In this document: piece by piece, positions 53,255-64,000 of the stretch | Layout of the letters: each line of letters begins with the position of its first letter | Position numbering within the stretch: position 1 is the stretch's first letter | From: Serratia oryzae | Lineage (GTDB): Bacteria > Pseudomonadota > Gammaproteobacteria > Enterobacterales > Enterobacteriaceae | Reading direction: 5' to 3' | NCBI RefSeq assembly: GCF_001976145.1 | Contig: NZ_MOXD01000006.1 | Span: forward strand, 62,001-126,000 | Length of the DNA: 64,000 nt | The notes under the pieces: model-generated | The model's input: only the letters and a program-made list of their open reading frames with translations | The model's database searches: none | Told to the model about the DNA's origin: nothing | Position numbers and translations under genes: made by a program

Positions 53255-53584
53255 TGGCTTCTCAATCTGGCAGGGCAAAAGGGTATTATCGCAGATTTCA
53301 AATTATGCGCCACAGCGCTGCCCAGCATCGGGCCAGCGAATCCTGGCAGCCCCCAGCTACGATATGGCTCTTTTATGGCCACGCATCTAACTTGTAATGG
53401 GTATGTAAAATTATTGTGATTTAACGCTCAAAAATGACGCAACTTTAATTCATTTTTGTCTGGTAGCTCACTATTTTTCTGGGTTAAACCCATGGTTTTC
53501 CCACTCATTTCTAAGCTAGTTGATTGATTAAAAAAAGAAATCACTTTTTCTTATGGCATTTTCCTCGCTGACTGGTCAGTGTTG

Positions 53585-53610
53585 CATATGCTTGTACATA
53601 CAAGTATATG
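53585..53610 (+). promoter_or_regulatory. HutC-like operator upstream of hutU
   Basis: A near-perfect 26-bp palindrome centred on CTTGTACATACAAG lies about 90 bp before hutU. The core fits the operator type known for the HutC repressor of histidine-utilisation genes, which is released by urocanate. The surrounding gap (53279-53698) has no gene. A weak CRP-like half-site, TGTGA, occurs at 53415. Confidence 0.65.
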
Positions 53611-53698
53611 TTAATTATCCCGACGCATTGTTATGACATGGTGAGTGATCTACTGCTGTGTCATAAAATTTGTACCGATACTGTTTGAGGAAATAGCT

Positions 53699-55390
53699 GT
53701 GACTGCAAATAACAAAGTTCGCAACGTCGATATACGCGCTCCCCGCGGCACACAATTAAATGCCAAGAGCTGGCTGACCGAAGCTCCCCTGCGTATGCTA
53801 ATGAACAATCTCGATCCTGAAGTAGCGGAAAATCCGCACGAGCTGGTGGTGTATGGCGGTATCGGCCGCGCTGCCCGTGATTGGGATTGCTACGACAAGA
53901 TTGTCGAAACCCTCAAAAAACTGGAAAACGACGAAACCCTGCTGGTGCAGTCCGGCAAGCCGGTCGGCGTATTCAAAACTCACAGCAATGCCCCGCGCGT
54001 GCTGATCGCCAACTCTAACCTGGTGCCCCATTGGGCGACCTGGGAGCACTTCAACGAACTGGATGCCAAGGGCCTGGCGATGTACGGCCAGATGACCGCC
54101 GGCAGTTGGATCTACATTGGTAGCCAAGGCATCGTGCAAGGCACTTATGAAACCTTCGTCGAAGCAGGGCGCCAGCATTACAACGGCAGCCTGCAGGGCC
54201 GCTGGGTATTAACCGCTGGCCTGGGTGGCATGGGCGGCGCACAGCCACTGGCCGCCACGCTGGCTGGCGCTTGCTCGCTGAACATCGAATGTCAGCAGAG
54301 CCGCATCGATTTTCGCCTGAAAACCCGCTACGTCGATGAGCAGGCAACCGATCTGGACGACGCACTGGCGCGTATCAAGCGCTACACCGCCGAGGGCAAA
54401 GCCATCTCCATCGCGCTGTGTGGCAATGCGGCAGAGATCCTGCCGGAGTTGGTCAAACGCGGTGTGCGCCCGGATATGGTGACCGATCAGACCAGCGCCC
54501 ACGATCCGCTCAACGGTTACCTGCCAAAAGGCTGGAGCTGGGAAGAGTATCGCCGCCGTGCGCAGACCGAACCCGCGCTGGTGGTCAAAGCGGCCAAACA
54601 ATCCATGGCCGAACATGTTGAAGCGATGCTGGCATTCCAGAAAATGGGCGTGCCGACCTTTGACTATGGCAACAACATCCGCCAGATGGCAAAAGAGATG
54701 GGTGTCAGCAATGCCTTCGACTTCCCAGGCTTTGTTCCGGCATATATCCGCCCGCTGTTCTGCCGCGGCGTCGGTCCGTTCCGCTGGGCGGCACTGTCTG
54801 GCGATCCGCAGGATATCTTTAAGACCGATGCCATGGTGAAAGAGCTGATCCCAGACGATGAGCATCTGCATCGCTGGTTGGACATGGCGCGTGAGCGCAT
54901 CAGCTTCCAGGGCTTGCCAGCGCGTATCTGCTGGGTTGGCCTGGGCCAACGCGCCAAGCTGGGGCTGGCGTTCAATGAAATGGTGCGCCGTGGCGAACTG
55001 TCCGCGCCAATCGTCATTGGCCGCGATCATCTGGATTCCGGCTCAGTATCCAGCCCGAACCGTGAAACCGAAGCGATGAAAGACGGCTCAGACGCAGTAT
55101 CTGACTGGCCGCTGCTCAATGCCCTGCTGAACACCGCCAGCGGTGCAACCTGGGTTTCTCTGCACCACGGTGGTGGCGTCGGTATGGGCTTCTCGCAGCA
55201 TTCCGGGATGGTGATCGTCTGTGACGGCACCGACGAAGCCGCTGAGCGTATCGCCCGCGTACTGCATAACGATCCGGCCACCGGCGTGATGCGCCATGCC
55301 GATGCAGGCTATGATATTGCTATCGATTGTGCACGTGAGCAGGGCCTCAACCTGCCAATGGTCGCGGCCACTCAGGGAGACAAAGCATGA
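53699..55390 (+). CDS. hutU: Urocanate hydratase HutU
   Basis: HutU hydrates urocanate to imidazolonepropionate, the second step of histidine breakdown, with NAD+ as an unusual electrophile. The GTG start at 53699 ([20 protein letters not shown]), with GAGGA nine bases upstream, gives 563 residues, the family norm. The upstream ATG at 53645 is unlikely. Nucleotide-binding [21 protein letters not shown]-type sequence (here [13 protein letters not shown]) and the active-site [13 protein letters not shown] are present. [17 protein letters not shown] and [17 protein letters not shown] are conserved. It overlaps hutH by 4 bp. Confidence 0.97.
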   Translation: MTANNKVRNVDIRAPRGTQLNAKSWLTEAPLRMLMNNLDPEVAENPHELVVYGGIGRAARDWDCYDKIVETLKKLENDETLLVQSGKPVGVFKTHSNAPRVLIANSNLVPHWATWEHFNELDAKGLAMYGQMTAGSWIYIGSQGIVQGTYETFVEAGRQHYNGSLQGRWVLTAGLGGMGGAQPLAATLAGACSLNIECQQSRIDFRLKTRYVDEQATDLDDALARIKRYTAEGKAISIALCGNAAEILPELVKRGVRPDMVTDQTSAHDPLNGYLPKGWSWEEYRRRAQTEPALVVKAAKQSMAEHVEAMLAFQKMGVPTFDYGNNIRQMAKEMGVSNAFDFPGFVPAYIRPLFCRGVGPFRWAALSGDPQDIFKTDAMVKELIPDDEHLHRWLDMARERISFQGLPARICWVGLGQRAKLGLAFNEMVRRGELSAPIVIGRDHLDSGSVSSPNRETEAMKDGSDAVSDWPLLNALLNTASGATWVSLHHGGGVGMGFSQHSGMVIVCDGTDEAAERIARVLHNDPATGVMRHADAGYDIAIDCAREQGLNLPMVAATQGDKA

Positions 55391-56922
55391 AAGCGCTGAC
55401 TATCCGCCCAGGAAAACTGACACTTGCCGAGCTGCGCCAGGTTTATCAACATCCGGTGAAGCTGACTCTGGACGACAATGCCTATGGCGCGATCCAAAAA
55501 AGCGTGGCCTGTGTAGAGCGCATTGTGGCAGAAAACCGTACCACCTACGGCATCAACACCGGCTTTGGCCTGCTGGCCTCAACCCGCATCGCCCGCGAAG
55601 ATTTGGAAAACTTGCAGCGTTCCATCGTTCTTTCACATGCGGCAGGAGTGGGAGCAGCCACCGACGACAGCCTGGTGCGCCTGATCATGGTGCTGAAGAT
55701 CAACAGCCTGTCACGCGGTTTTTCCGGCATCCGCCTGGAAGTGATTCAGGCATTGATGGCCCTGGTGAACGCCGAAGTCTATCCGCATATCCCACTGAAA
55801 GGCTCTGTCGGTGCTTCCGGCGATCTGGCCCCGCTGGCGCACATGAGCCTGGTATTGCTGGGTGAAGGCAAGGCCCGTTATCAGGGCGAATGGTTGCCAG
55901 CCGTTGAGGCGCTGGCCAAAGCAGGCCTGAAGCCGATTCAGCTTGCCGCCAAAGAAGGACTAGCCCTGCTCAACGGCACACAGGTCTCCGCCGCCTTTGC
56001 CCTACGCGGCCTGTTTGATGCAGAAGATTTATACGCGGCAGCCACCGTGACCGGCAGCCTGACGGTAGAAGCAGCATTAGGTTCTCGCAGCCCGTTCGAT
56101 GCTCGAATCCACGAAGTGCGCGGCCAGCGCGGCCAGATCGACGCCGCCGCGGCCTATCGCCACCTGTTGGGCCAACGCAGCGCCGTATCCGATTCACACC
56201 AGAACTGTGAGAAGGTGCAAGATCCCTACTCTCTGCGCTGCCAGCCACAGGTGATGGGGGCGTGCCTGACGCAGATCCGCAATGCGGCAGAGGTGCTGGA
56301 GATCGAAGCCAACGCGGTTTCCGACAACCCGCTGGTATTTGCCGAACAGGGCGATGTGCTCTCCGGTGGTAACTTCCACGCCGAGCCGGTAGCCATGGCC
56401 GCCGATAACCTGGCGTTGGCATTCGCCGAAATCGGTTCGCTCACCGAACGCCGTATTTCCTTGATGATGGATAAACACATGTCGCAGCTACCGCCCTTCT
56501 TGGTGGATAACGGCGGCGTGAACTCAGGCTTTATGATCGCTCAGGTCACGGCAGCAGCCTTGACCAGCGAGAACAAAGCGCTGGCCCACCCGGCCAGCGT
56601 CGACAGTATTCCCACCTCTGCCAACCAGGAAGACCACGTCTCCATGGCACCTGCCGCTGGCCGCCGCCTGTGGGAAATGGCCGATAACGTGCGCGGTATC
56701 CTGGCGGTGGAATGGCTGGCGGCCTGTCAGGGGCTGGATCTGCGCAAAGGCCTGCAAACCACCGAAAGCCTGGAGCAGGCACGCCGCCTGCTGCGCGAAC
56801 ATGTCAGTTACTACGATAAGGATCGGTTCTTCGCCCCCGATATCGAAGCTGCAAGTCAGTTGTTGGCAGCAGGTCACCTGACATCGCTGATGCCCGCGGC
56901 GCTGTTGCCTAGCCAGGCATAG
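55387..56922 (+). CDS. hutH: Histidine ammonia-lyase HutH
   Basis: HutH removes ammonia from L-histidine to give urocanate, the substrate of HutU. The 511 residues match the family. The Ala-Ser-Gly that cyclises into the MIO electrophile lies in [23 protein letters not shown] near residue 143. [19 protein letters not shown]-like [15 protein letters not shown] and [17 protein letters not shown] are the other signatures. ATGA overlap with hutU indicates coupled translation. Confidence 0.98.
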   Translation: MKALTIRPGKLTLAELRQVYQHPVKLTLDDNAYGAIQKSVACVERIVAENRTTYGINTGFGLLASTRIAREDLENLQRSIVLSHAAGVGAATDDSLVRLIMVLKINSLSRGFSGIRLEVIQALMALVNAEVYPHIPLKGSVGASGDLAPLAHMSLVLLGEGKARYQGEWLPAVEALAKAGLKPIQLAAKEGLALLNGTQVSAAFALRGLFDAEDLYAAATVTGSLTVEAALGSRSPFDARIHEVRGQRGQIDAAAAYRHLLGQRSAVSDSHQNCEKVQDPYSLRCQPQVMGACLTQIRNAAEVLEIEANAVSDNPLVFAEQGDVLSGGNFHAEPVAMAADNLALAFAEIGSLTERRISLMMDKHMSQLPPFLVDNGGVNSGFMIAQVTAAALTSENKALAHPASVDSIPTSANQEDHVSMAPAAGRRLWEMADNVRGILAVEWLAACQGLDLRKGLQTTESLEQARRLLREHVSYYDKDRFFAPDIEAASQLLAAGHLTSLMPAALLPSQA

Positions 56923-57012
56923 CCCTTTACACACCTAATGGGTTTCAAATCGTAGAAAACAACACTGCGGTTTGAAAAACAGAGGGATATACCCTACAAG
57001 TTCGTACTCTGT

Positions 57013-57040
57013 CCCACCGGGTTCGTTCCCCCGGTGTGGG
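57013..57040 (+). other. Stem-loop in the leader of the permease gene
   Basis: CCCACCGG and CCGGTGTGGG pair (one bulged base) around TTCGTTCCC-type loop sequence, 43 bp before the permease ATG. It lies between hutH and the permease. It may be an RNA processing or attenuating stem that sets permease levels. No T-run follows, so it is not a clear terminator. Confidence 0.4.
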
Positions 57041-57083
57041 CAGTGCTGCCTGTCCGACAACAACTCTAAAACGGGGAAGCAAC

Positions 57084-58472
57084 ATGCGTAACGAAAAAAC
57101 TCAGCTCCGGCGTGGCTTGAATGCACGTCACATTCGCTTTATGGCCTTGGGTTCCGCCATCGGCACCGGGCTGTTTTACGGTTCGGCAGGCGCTATCCAA
57201 CTGGCCGGCCCCGCCGTGCTGTTGGCCTATCTGGTCGGCGGCGCAGCCGTGTTTATGGTCATGCGTGCGCTGGGGGAGATGGCAGTTCATCAGCCGGTTT
57301 CCGGTTCCTTCGGCCACTATGCCAGCCACTATCTTGGCCCATTAGCCGGGTTTCTCACCGGCTGGACCTACACCTTCGAAATGGTGATCGTCGCCCTGGC
57401 CGATGTCACCGCCTTCGGCATCTATATGGGGCTGTGGTTCCCGGATGTCGCGCAGTGGGTCTGGGTGCTGAGCATCATTATGTTTATCGGCGCACTCAAC
57501 ATGTGCAACGTCAAAGTATTCGGTGAAATGGAGTTCTGGCTTTCGCTAGTGAAAGTCGCGGCGATTGTGGCGATGATCGTCGGCGGTGCGGCGGTGATGA
57601 TGTTCGGCTTCGGCCAGTCACATGAAGCCACCGGCTTCAGCAACCTGTGGCAACACGGTGGCTTTATGCCCAACGGCATTGGCGGCGTCGTCGCCTCGCT
57701 GGCCGTGGTGATGTTTGCCTTCGGTGGCATTGAAATTATCGGGATTACCGCCAGCGAAGCCAAAGATCCGGCCACCGTCTTGCCGAAAGCCATCAACTCC
57801 GTGCCGATACGCATACTGTTATTCTACGTATTGACCCTACTGGTGCTGATGGCGATTTATCCGTGGAACAGTATCGGCCAGAAAGGCAGCCCGTTCGTGG
57901 AGATCTTCAGTAATCTGGGCATCAGCTCCGCCGCTAACGTGTTGAACGTCGTGGTGATCACCGCCGCCATCTCCGCCATCAACAGCGACATCTTTGGTGC
58001 AGGCCGCATGATGTACGGTATGGCCAGCGACGGCCAGGCGCCGAATAGCTTCTCCAAGCTGACTTCCAGCGGTGTACCTTGGATGACGGTGCTGGTGATG
58101 TCCATCGCGCTGCTGCTGGCGGTGGTGCTCAACTATTTCATCCCGAAACAGATCTTCATGATCATTGCATCGATCGCCACCTTTGCCACCGTTTGGGTGT
58201 GGCTGATGATCCTGCTGTCGCAGATCGCCATGCGCCGCACGCTCACCAAAGAAGAAGTCAGCCAACTGAGCTTCCCGGTGCCCTGGTGGCCAGTCGCTCC
58301 CGCGGTAGCAACGGCGTTTATGGTGTTTGTGATCGGGCTGCTGGGTTACTTCGAGGAAAGCCGCATCGCACTGTATGTCGGCCTGGTCTGGGTCGCCTTA
58401 CTCACCCTGGCTTACTGGCTGTGGGTGCGGAAGAAAGCACCATGCGCCGTGGCCTCAGCGCAGAACCTGTAA
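57084..58472 (+). CDS. ProY-like amino-acid permease, probably for histidine
   Basis: A 462-residue APC-superfamily permease starting [34 protein letters not shown], with GGGGAAG before the ATG. About 12 membrane spans are seen. The family block GSAIGTGLF in span 1 binds the substrate backbone. The sequence resembles E. coli ProY throughout ([50 protein letters not shown]). Its place behind hutUH, in the same direction, argues for histidine (or urocanate) uptake rather than proline. Substrate is an inference, so no symbol is given. It ends at a shared terminator with eno. Confidence 0.87.
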   Translation: MRNEKTQLRRGLNARHIRFMALGSAIGTGLFYGSAGAIQLAGPAVLLAYLVGGAAVFMVMRALGEMAVHQPVSGSFGHYASHYLGPLAGFLTGWTYTFEMVIVALADVTAFGIYMGLWFPDVAQWVWVLSIIMFIGALNMCNVKVFGEMEFWLSLVKVAAIVAMIVGGAAVMMFGFGQSHEATGFSNLWQHGGFMPNGIGGVVASLAVVMFAFGGIEIIGITASEAKDPATVLPKAINSVPIRILLFYVLTLLVLMAIYPWNSIGQKGSPFVEIFSNLGISSAANVLNVVVITAAISAINSDIFGAGRMMYGMASDGQAPNSFSKLTSSGVPWMTVLVMSIALLLAVVLNYFIPKQIFMIIASIATFATVWVWLMILLSQIAMRRTLTKEEVSQLSFPVPWWPVAPAVATAFMVFVIGLLGYFEESRIALYVGLVWVALLTLAYWLWVRKKAPCAVASAQNL

Positions 58473-58497
58473 GCGCCACGTTCGCGGTTCACGTCAT

Positions 58498-58530
58498 AAA
58501 AAAACGGGGAGTGCCCTAAGCACTCCCCGT
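58498..58530. terminator. Bidirectional terminator between permease and eno
   Basis: An 11-bp stem, ACGGGGAGTGC/GCACTCCCCGT, has a 5-base loop and an A7 run on its left side. This gives eno (minus strand) a strong stem plus T-run. It also lies just past the permease stop. Confidence 0.9.
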
Positions 58531-58565
58531 GAATAATTTACCAACAAACCAAACCGTTATGACGA

Positions 58566-59936
<1,371 letters not shown>

Positions 59937-59946
59937 CTAAAAACGC

Positions 59947-61930
<1,984 letters not shown>

Positions 61931-62743
61931 TTAGCCCTCAGGCTCTGATGAGTTTTCCTGTTGTTTCACCTGCTGCCACACCTCTTCCATCTGTTCCAGC
62001 GTGGCCTGTTCCATCTTCAACCCGCTCTGTTGCACTATCGCCTCAACCTGGCGAAAACGGCGTTCGAATTTGCGGTTGGCGGCCTGCAAGGCACTCTCCG
62101 CCTTATGGCCGAGATGGCGGGAAAGATTGACCGTGGCAAACAGCAGATCGCCAATCTCCTCTTCCAGCTTCTGCTCGTCCACCACCGCCTGCTGCGCTTC
62201 GTGCATCACTTCGTCGATCTCTTCGTACACCTTTTCCAGCACCGGGCCCAGCGTATGCCAGTCGAAACCGACCGTTGCACAGCGCTTCTGGATCTTGTGG
62301 GCTTTCATCAGCGCGGGCAATGCATTGGGGATGTCATCCAGCACCGAATGCAGCGCCTTCTCCGCGCGCTCGCCAGCCTTCAGTTGCTCCCAACGGGCGG
62401 AAACCGCTTCGCTGTCGGCGGCGTCGGCTTCACCAAAAATATGCGGGTGGCGGCGCTCCAGTTTGTCGCTGATAGCGTTGCAGATCTGGTCGAAATCAAA
62501 CAGCCCCTGCTCTTGCCCCATCTGGGCATAAAACACCACCTGGAACAGCAGGTCTCCCAGCTCATCGCGCAGATCGGCATAATCCTGGCGTTCGATGGCG
62601 TCCAGCACTTCGTAGGTTTCTTCCAGCGTATAGGGTGCGATCGTCGCAAAGGTCTGTTGGCGATCCCAGGGGCAACCCGACTGTGGATCGCGCAAGGTTT
62701 TCATAATGGTCAGCAGGCGTTGCAACGGGGTGAATTGGATCAT
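61931..62743 (-). CDS. mazG: Nucleoside triphosphate pyrophosphohydrolase MazG
   Basis: MazG hydrolyses (d)NTPs to monophosphates and helps to clear aberrant nucleotides and lower ppGpp effects. The start at 62743 (MIQFTPLQRLLTIMKTLRDPQ) gives 270 residues (E. coli 263). The N-terminal copy of the domain has GCPWDRQQTFATIAPYTLEETYEVLDAIE and LRDELGDLLFQVVFYAQM, with the EExxE/ExxD metal ligands. The second copy has EEIDEVMHEAQ and KLEEEIGDLLFATVNLSRHL. It lies downstream of relA on the same strand. Confidence 0.95.
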   Translation of the reverse strand: MIQFTPLQRLLTIMKTLRDPQSGCPWDRQQTFATIAPYTLEETYEVLDAIERQDYADLRDELGDLLFQVVFYAQMGQEQGLFDFDQICNAISDKLERRHPHIFGEADAADSEAVSARWEQLKAGERAEKALHSVLDDIPNALPALMKAHKIQKRCATVGFDWHTLGPVLEKVYEEIDEVMHEAQQAVVDEQKLEEEIGDLLFATVNLSRHLGHKAESALQAANRKFERRFRQVEAIVQQSGLKMEQATLEQMEEVWQQVKQQENSSEPEG

Positions 62744-62909
62744 CTTGAAATCTCTGACAAAAGAATAGGCACAAAATATTATGCCCACATGGAGAGAATA
62801 CCTAATGGATTTCGAGATGCACACAGGCAACAAGAACCTTTACCAAGCCCACGGATGGACCTGGTAAAGGTTCGCAGCCAACAACGATGCGGCTTGAAAG
62901 ACGAAGGAT

Positions 62910-64000
62910 TTAGCTGCCATGTAAGCGTTTGGCGTCAATCACATCCGGCAACTGATTCAGCTTGGCTAACACGCGCCCCAGCACCTGCTGGTTGTAGATC
63001 TCGATATCCATATCAATGGTGGCCAACTGCTTTTTGGTATCACTCCTGCTGGCAACGCCCAGCACGTTGACCTTCTCGTTAGCCAGGATCGTGGTGATAT
63101 CACGCAACAAACCGCTGCGATCGTTCGCAACCACACGCACCACCAGCGAATAACCGCTGGAGTAGCTTTCCCCCCACACCGCGTCAACAATACGCTCTGG
63201 CGCATGAGATTGCAGATCGGCCAGTTGATCGCAATCTGCCCGGTGGATCGAAATCCCCCGCCCCTGTGTGATAAAACCAACAATGTCGTCGCCTGGGATT
63301 GGCTGGCAACAGCGAGCAATATGGTGCATCAGGTTGCCAACACCCTCCACCACCACGCGGCCATTGTCTTTATTGCGGGCCGTTGCGGCTGGCGCCTTCT
63401 GCTGGGTCAACTGACGCAGCGCCTGGCGATCCTGCTCTTCAGCACTCGGTTTGTTGAATTTACCCTGCAGGAAGTTCACCATCTGATTCAGGCGGATATC
63501 CCCACCGCCAATCCCAGCCAGCACTTCGTCCAGCGAATTGACGTTATAGCGCGGGATCAGCAGCTTTTCGGCCTCTTTCAGGCTGATACCAAGATGTTCC
63601 AGCTCATTGTCCAGCATCTGCCGCCCGGCCAGGATGTTTTTGTCGCGATCCTGCTTGCGGAACCAGTTGTGGATCTTCGAGCGACCACGGCTGGTGGTGA
63701 TATAGCCGAGGTTCGGATTCAGCCAGTCGCGGCTTGGGTTCGGCTGTTTCTGGGTGATCACTTCAACCTGATCGCCCATCTGCAACTGATAGGTAAAGGG
63801 CACGATACGGCCGCCAATCTTGGCACCGATACAGCGGTGACCGACGTCACTGTGAATATGGTAAGCAAAGTCCAGCGGCGTGGAGCCCGCTGGCAGATCG
63901 ATAACATCGCCCTTCGGGGTAAACACGTAGACGCGATCGTCAAACACCTGGCTGCGCACTTCGTCGAGCATTTCGCCCGAGTCCGCCATCTCTTCCTGCC
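62910..64000 (-). CDS. relA: RelA (p)ppGpp synthetase, C-terminal part (cut by window edge)
   Basis: RelA makes (p)ppGpp on ribosomes stalled with uncharged tRNA. About 363 C-terminal codons are visible. They include the TGS domain (DDRVYVFTPKGDVIDLPAGSTPLDFAYHIHSDVGHRC), helical domain, a zinc-finger-like Cys/His segment (MHHIARCCQPIPGDDIVGFITQGRGISIHRADCDQL) and the ACT/RRM domain (YSLVVRVVANDRSGLLRDITTILANEKVNVLGVASRS) ending in DAKRLHGS. The pseudo-hydrolase and synthetase domains lie outside the window. The match to E. coli RelA is very close. Confidence 0.97.
   Translation of the reverse strand, partial: QEEMADSGEMLDEVRSQVFDDRVYVFTPKGDVIDLPAGSTPLDFAYHIHSDVGHRCIGAKIGGRIVPFTYQLQMGDQVEVITQKQPNPSRDWLNPNLGYITTSRGRSKIHNWFRKQDRDKNILAGRQMLDNELEHLGISLKEAEKLLIPRYNVNSLDEVLAGIGGGDIRLNQMVNFLQGKFNKPSAEEQDRQALRQLTQQKAPAATARNKDNGRVVVEGVGNLMHHIARCCQPIPGDDIVGFITQGRGISIHRADCDQLADLQSHAPERIVDAVWGESYSSGYSLVVRVVANDRSGLLRDITTILANEKVNVLGVASRSDTKKQLATIDMDIEIYNQQVLGRVLAKLNQLPDVIDAKRLHGS

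Overview
The window comes from a gammaproteobacterium of the order Enterobacterales, most likely Serratia or a close Yersiniaceae relative. I infer this from near-colinearity with the Escherichia coli mutS-rpoS-nlpD-pcm-surE-truD-ispF-ispD-ftsB-ygbE-cysCND-iap-cysHIJ-queD-queE-eno-pyrG-mazG-relA block, from cysG being joined to cysDNC, from a 127-bp ERIC element, and from the lineage-type inserts described below. No database search was possible. Names rest on motif and sequence recognition by eye.

Layout. 1-2992: the zinc/envelope-stress system zraR (cut by the window edge), zraS and the divergent zraP, with two ZraR-like sites and a clear sigma-54 promoter. 3317-5388: a SlyB-type lipoprotein and a membrane-anchored alpha/beta hydrolase. 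5951-14874: mutS, then on the minus strand the ftsB-ispD-ispF-truD-surE-pcm-nlpD-rpoS block. 15280-17586: a three-gene polar amino-acid ABC importer, probably under ArgR, inserted between ftsB and ygbE. 17640-22467: ygbE and the sulfate-activation/siroheme operon cysG-cysD-cysN-cysC. 22851-24137: iap, with an expanded N-terminus.

24185-47262: a phage-derived, apparently headless contractile tail (R-type tailocin) lies between iap and cysH, the place where E. coli K-12 carries its CRISPR-Cas system. It encodes a LexA-like self-cleaving repressor facing the rest of the cluster, a short phage Q-type antiterminator, a portal and connector remnant, sheath, tube, a frameshifted tail-assembly chaperone, a small tape-measure protein carrying two wall-hydrolase domains, a complete baseplate with an HxH spike, two families of duplicated tail fibres, two holins, a muramidase and a tiny membrane protein. 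There is no capsid, terminase, integrase or replication gene. Intrinsic terminators follow the Q gene, precede the late genes and precede the lysis genes. A palindrome over the probable late promoter shares 12 exact bases with the divergent early promoter, which suggests SOS-released, Q-driven expression of a single long late operon.

47300-54000: cysH-cysI-cysJ (sulfite production and reduction, working with the cysGDNC products), then queD and queE of queuosine synthesis. 53699-58472: a histidine-utilisation insert, hutU-hutH plus a ProY-like permease behind a HutC-like operator, between queE and eno. 58566-64000: eno, pyrG, mazG and the C-terminal part of relA (cut by the window edge). No rRNA, tRNA or CRISPR array was seen.
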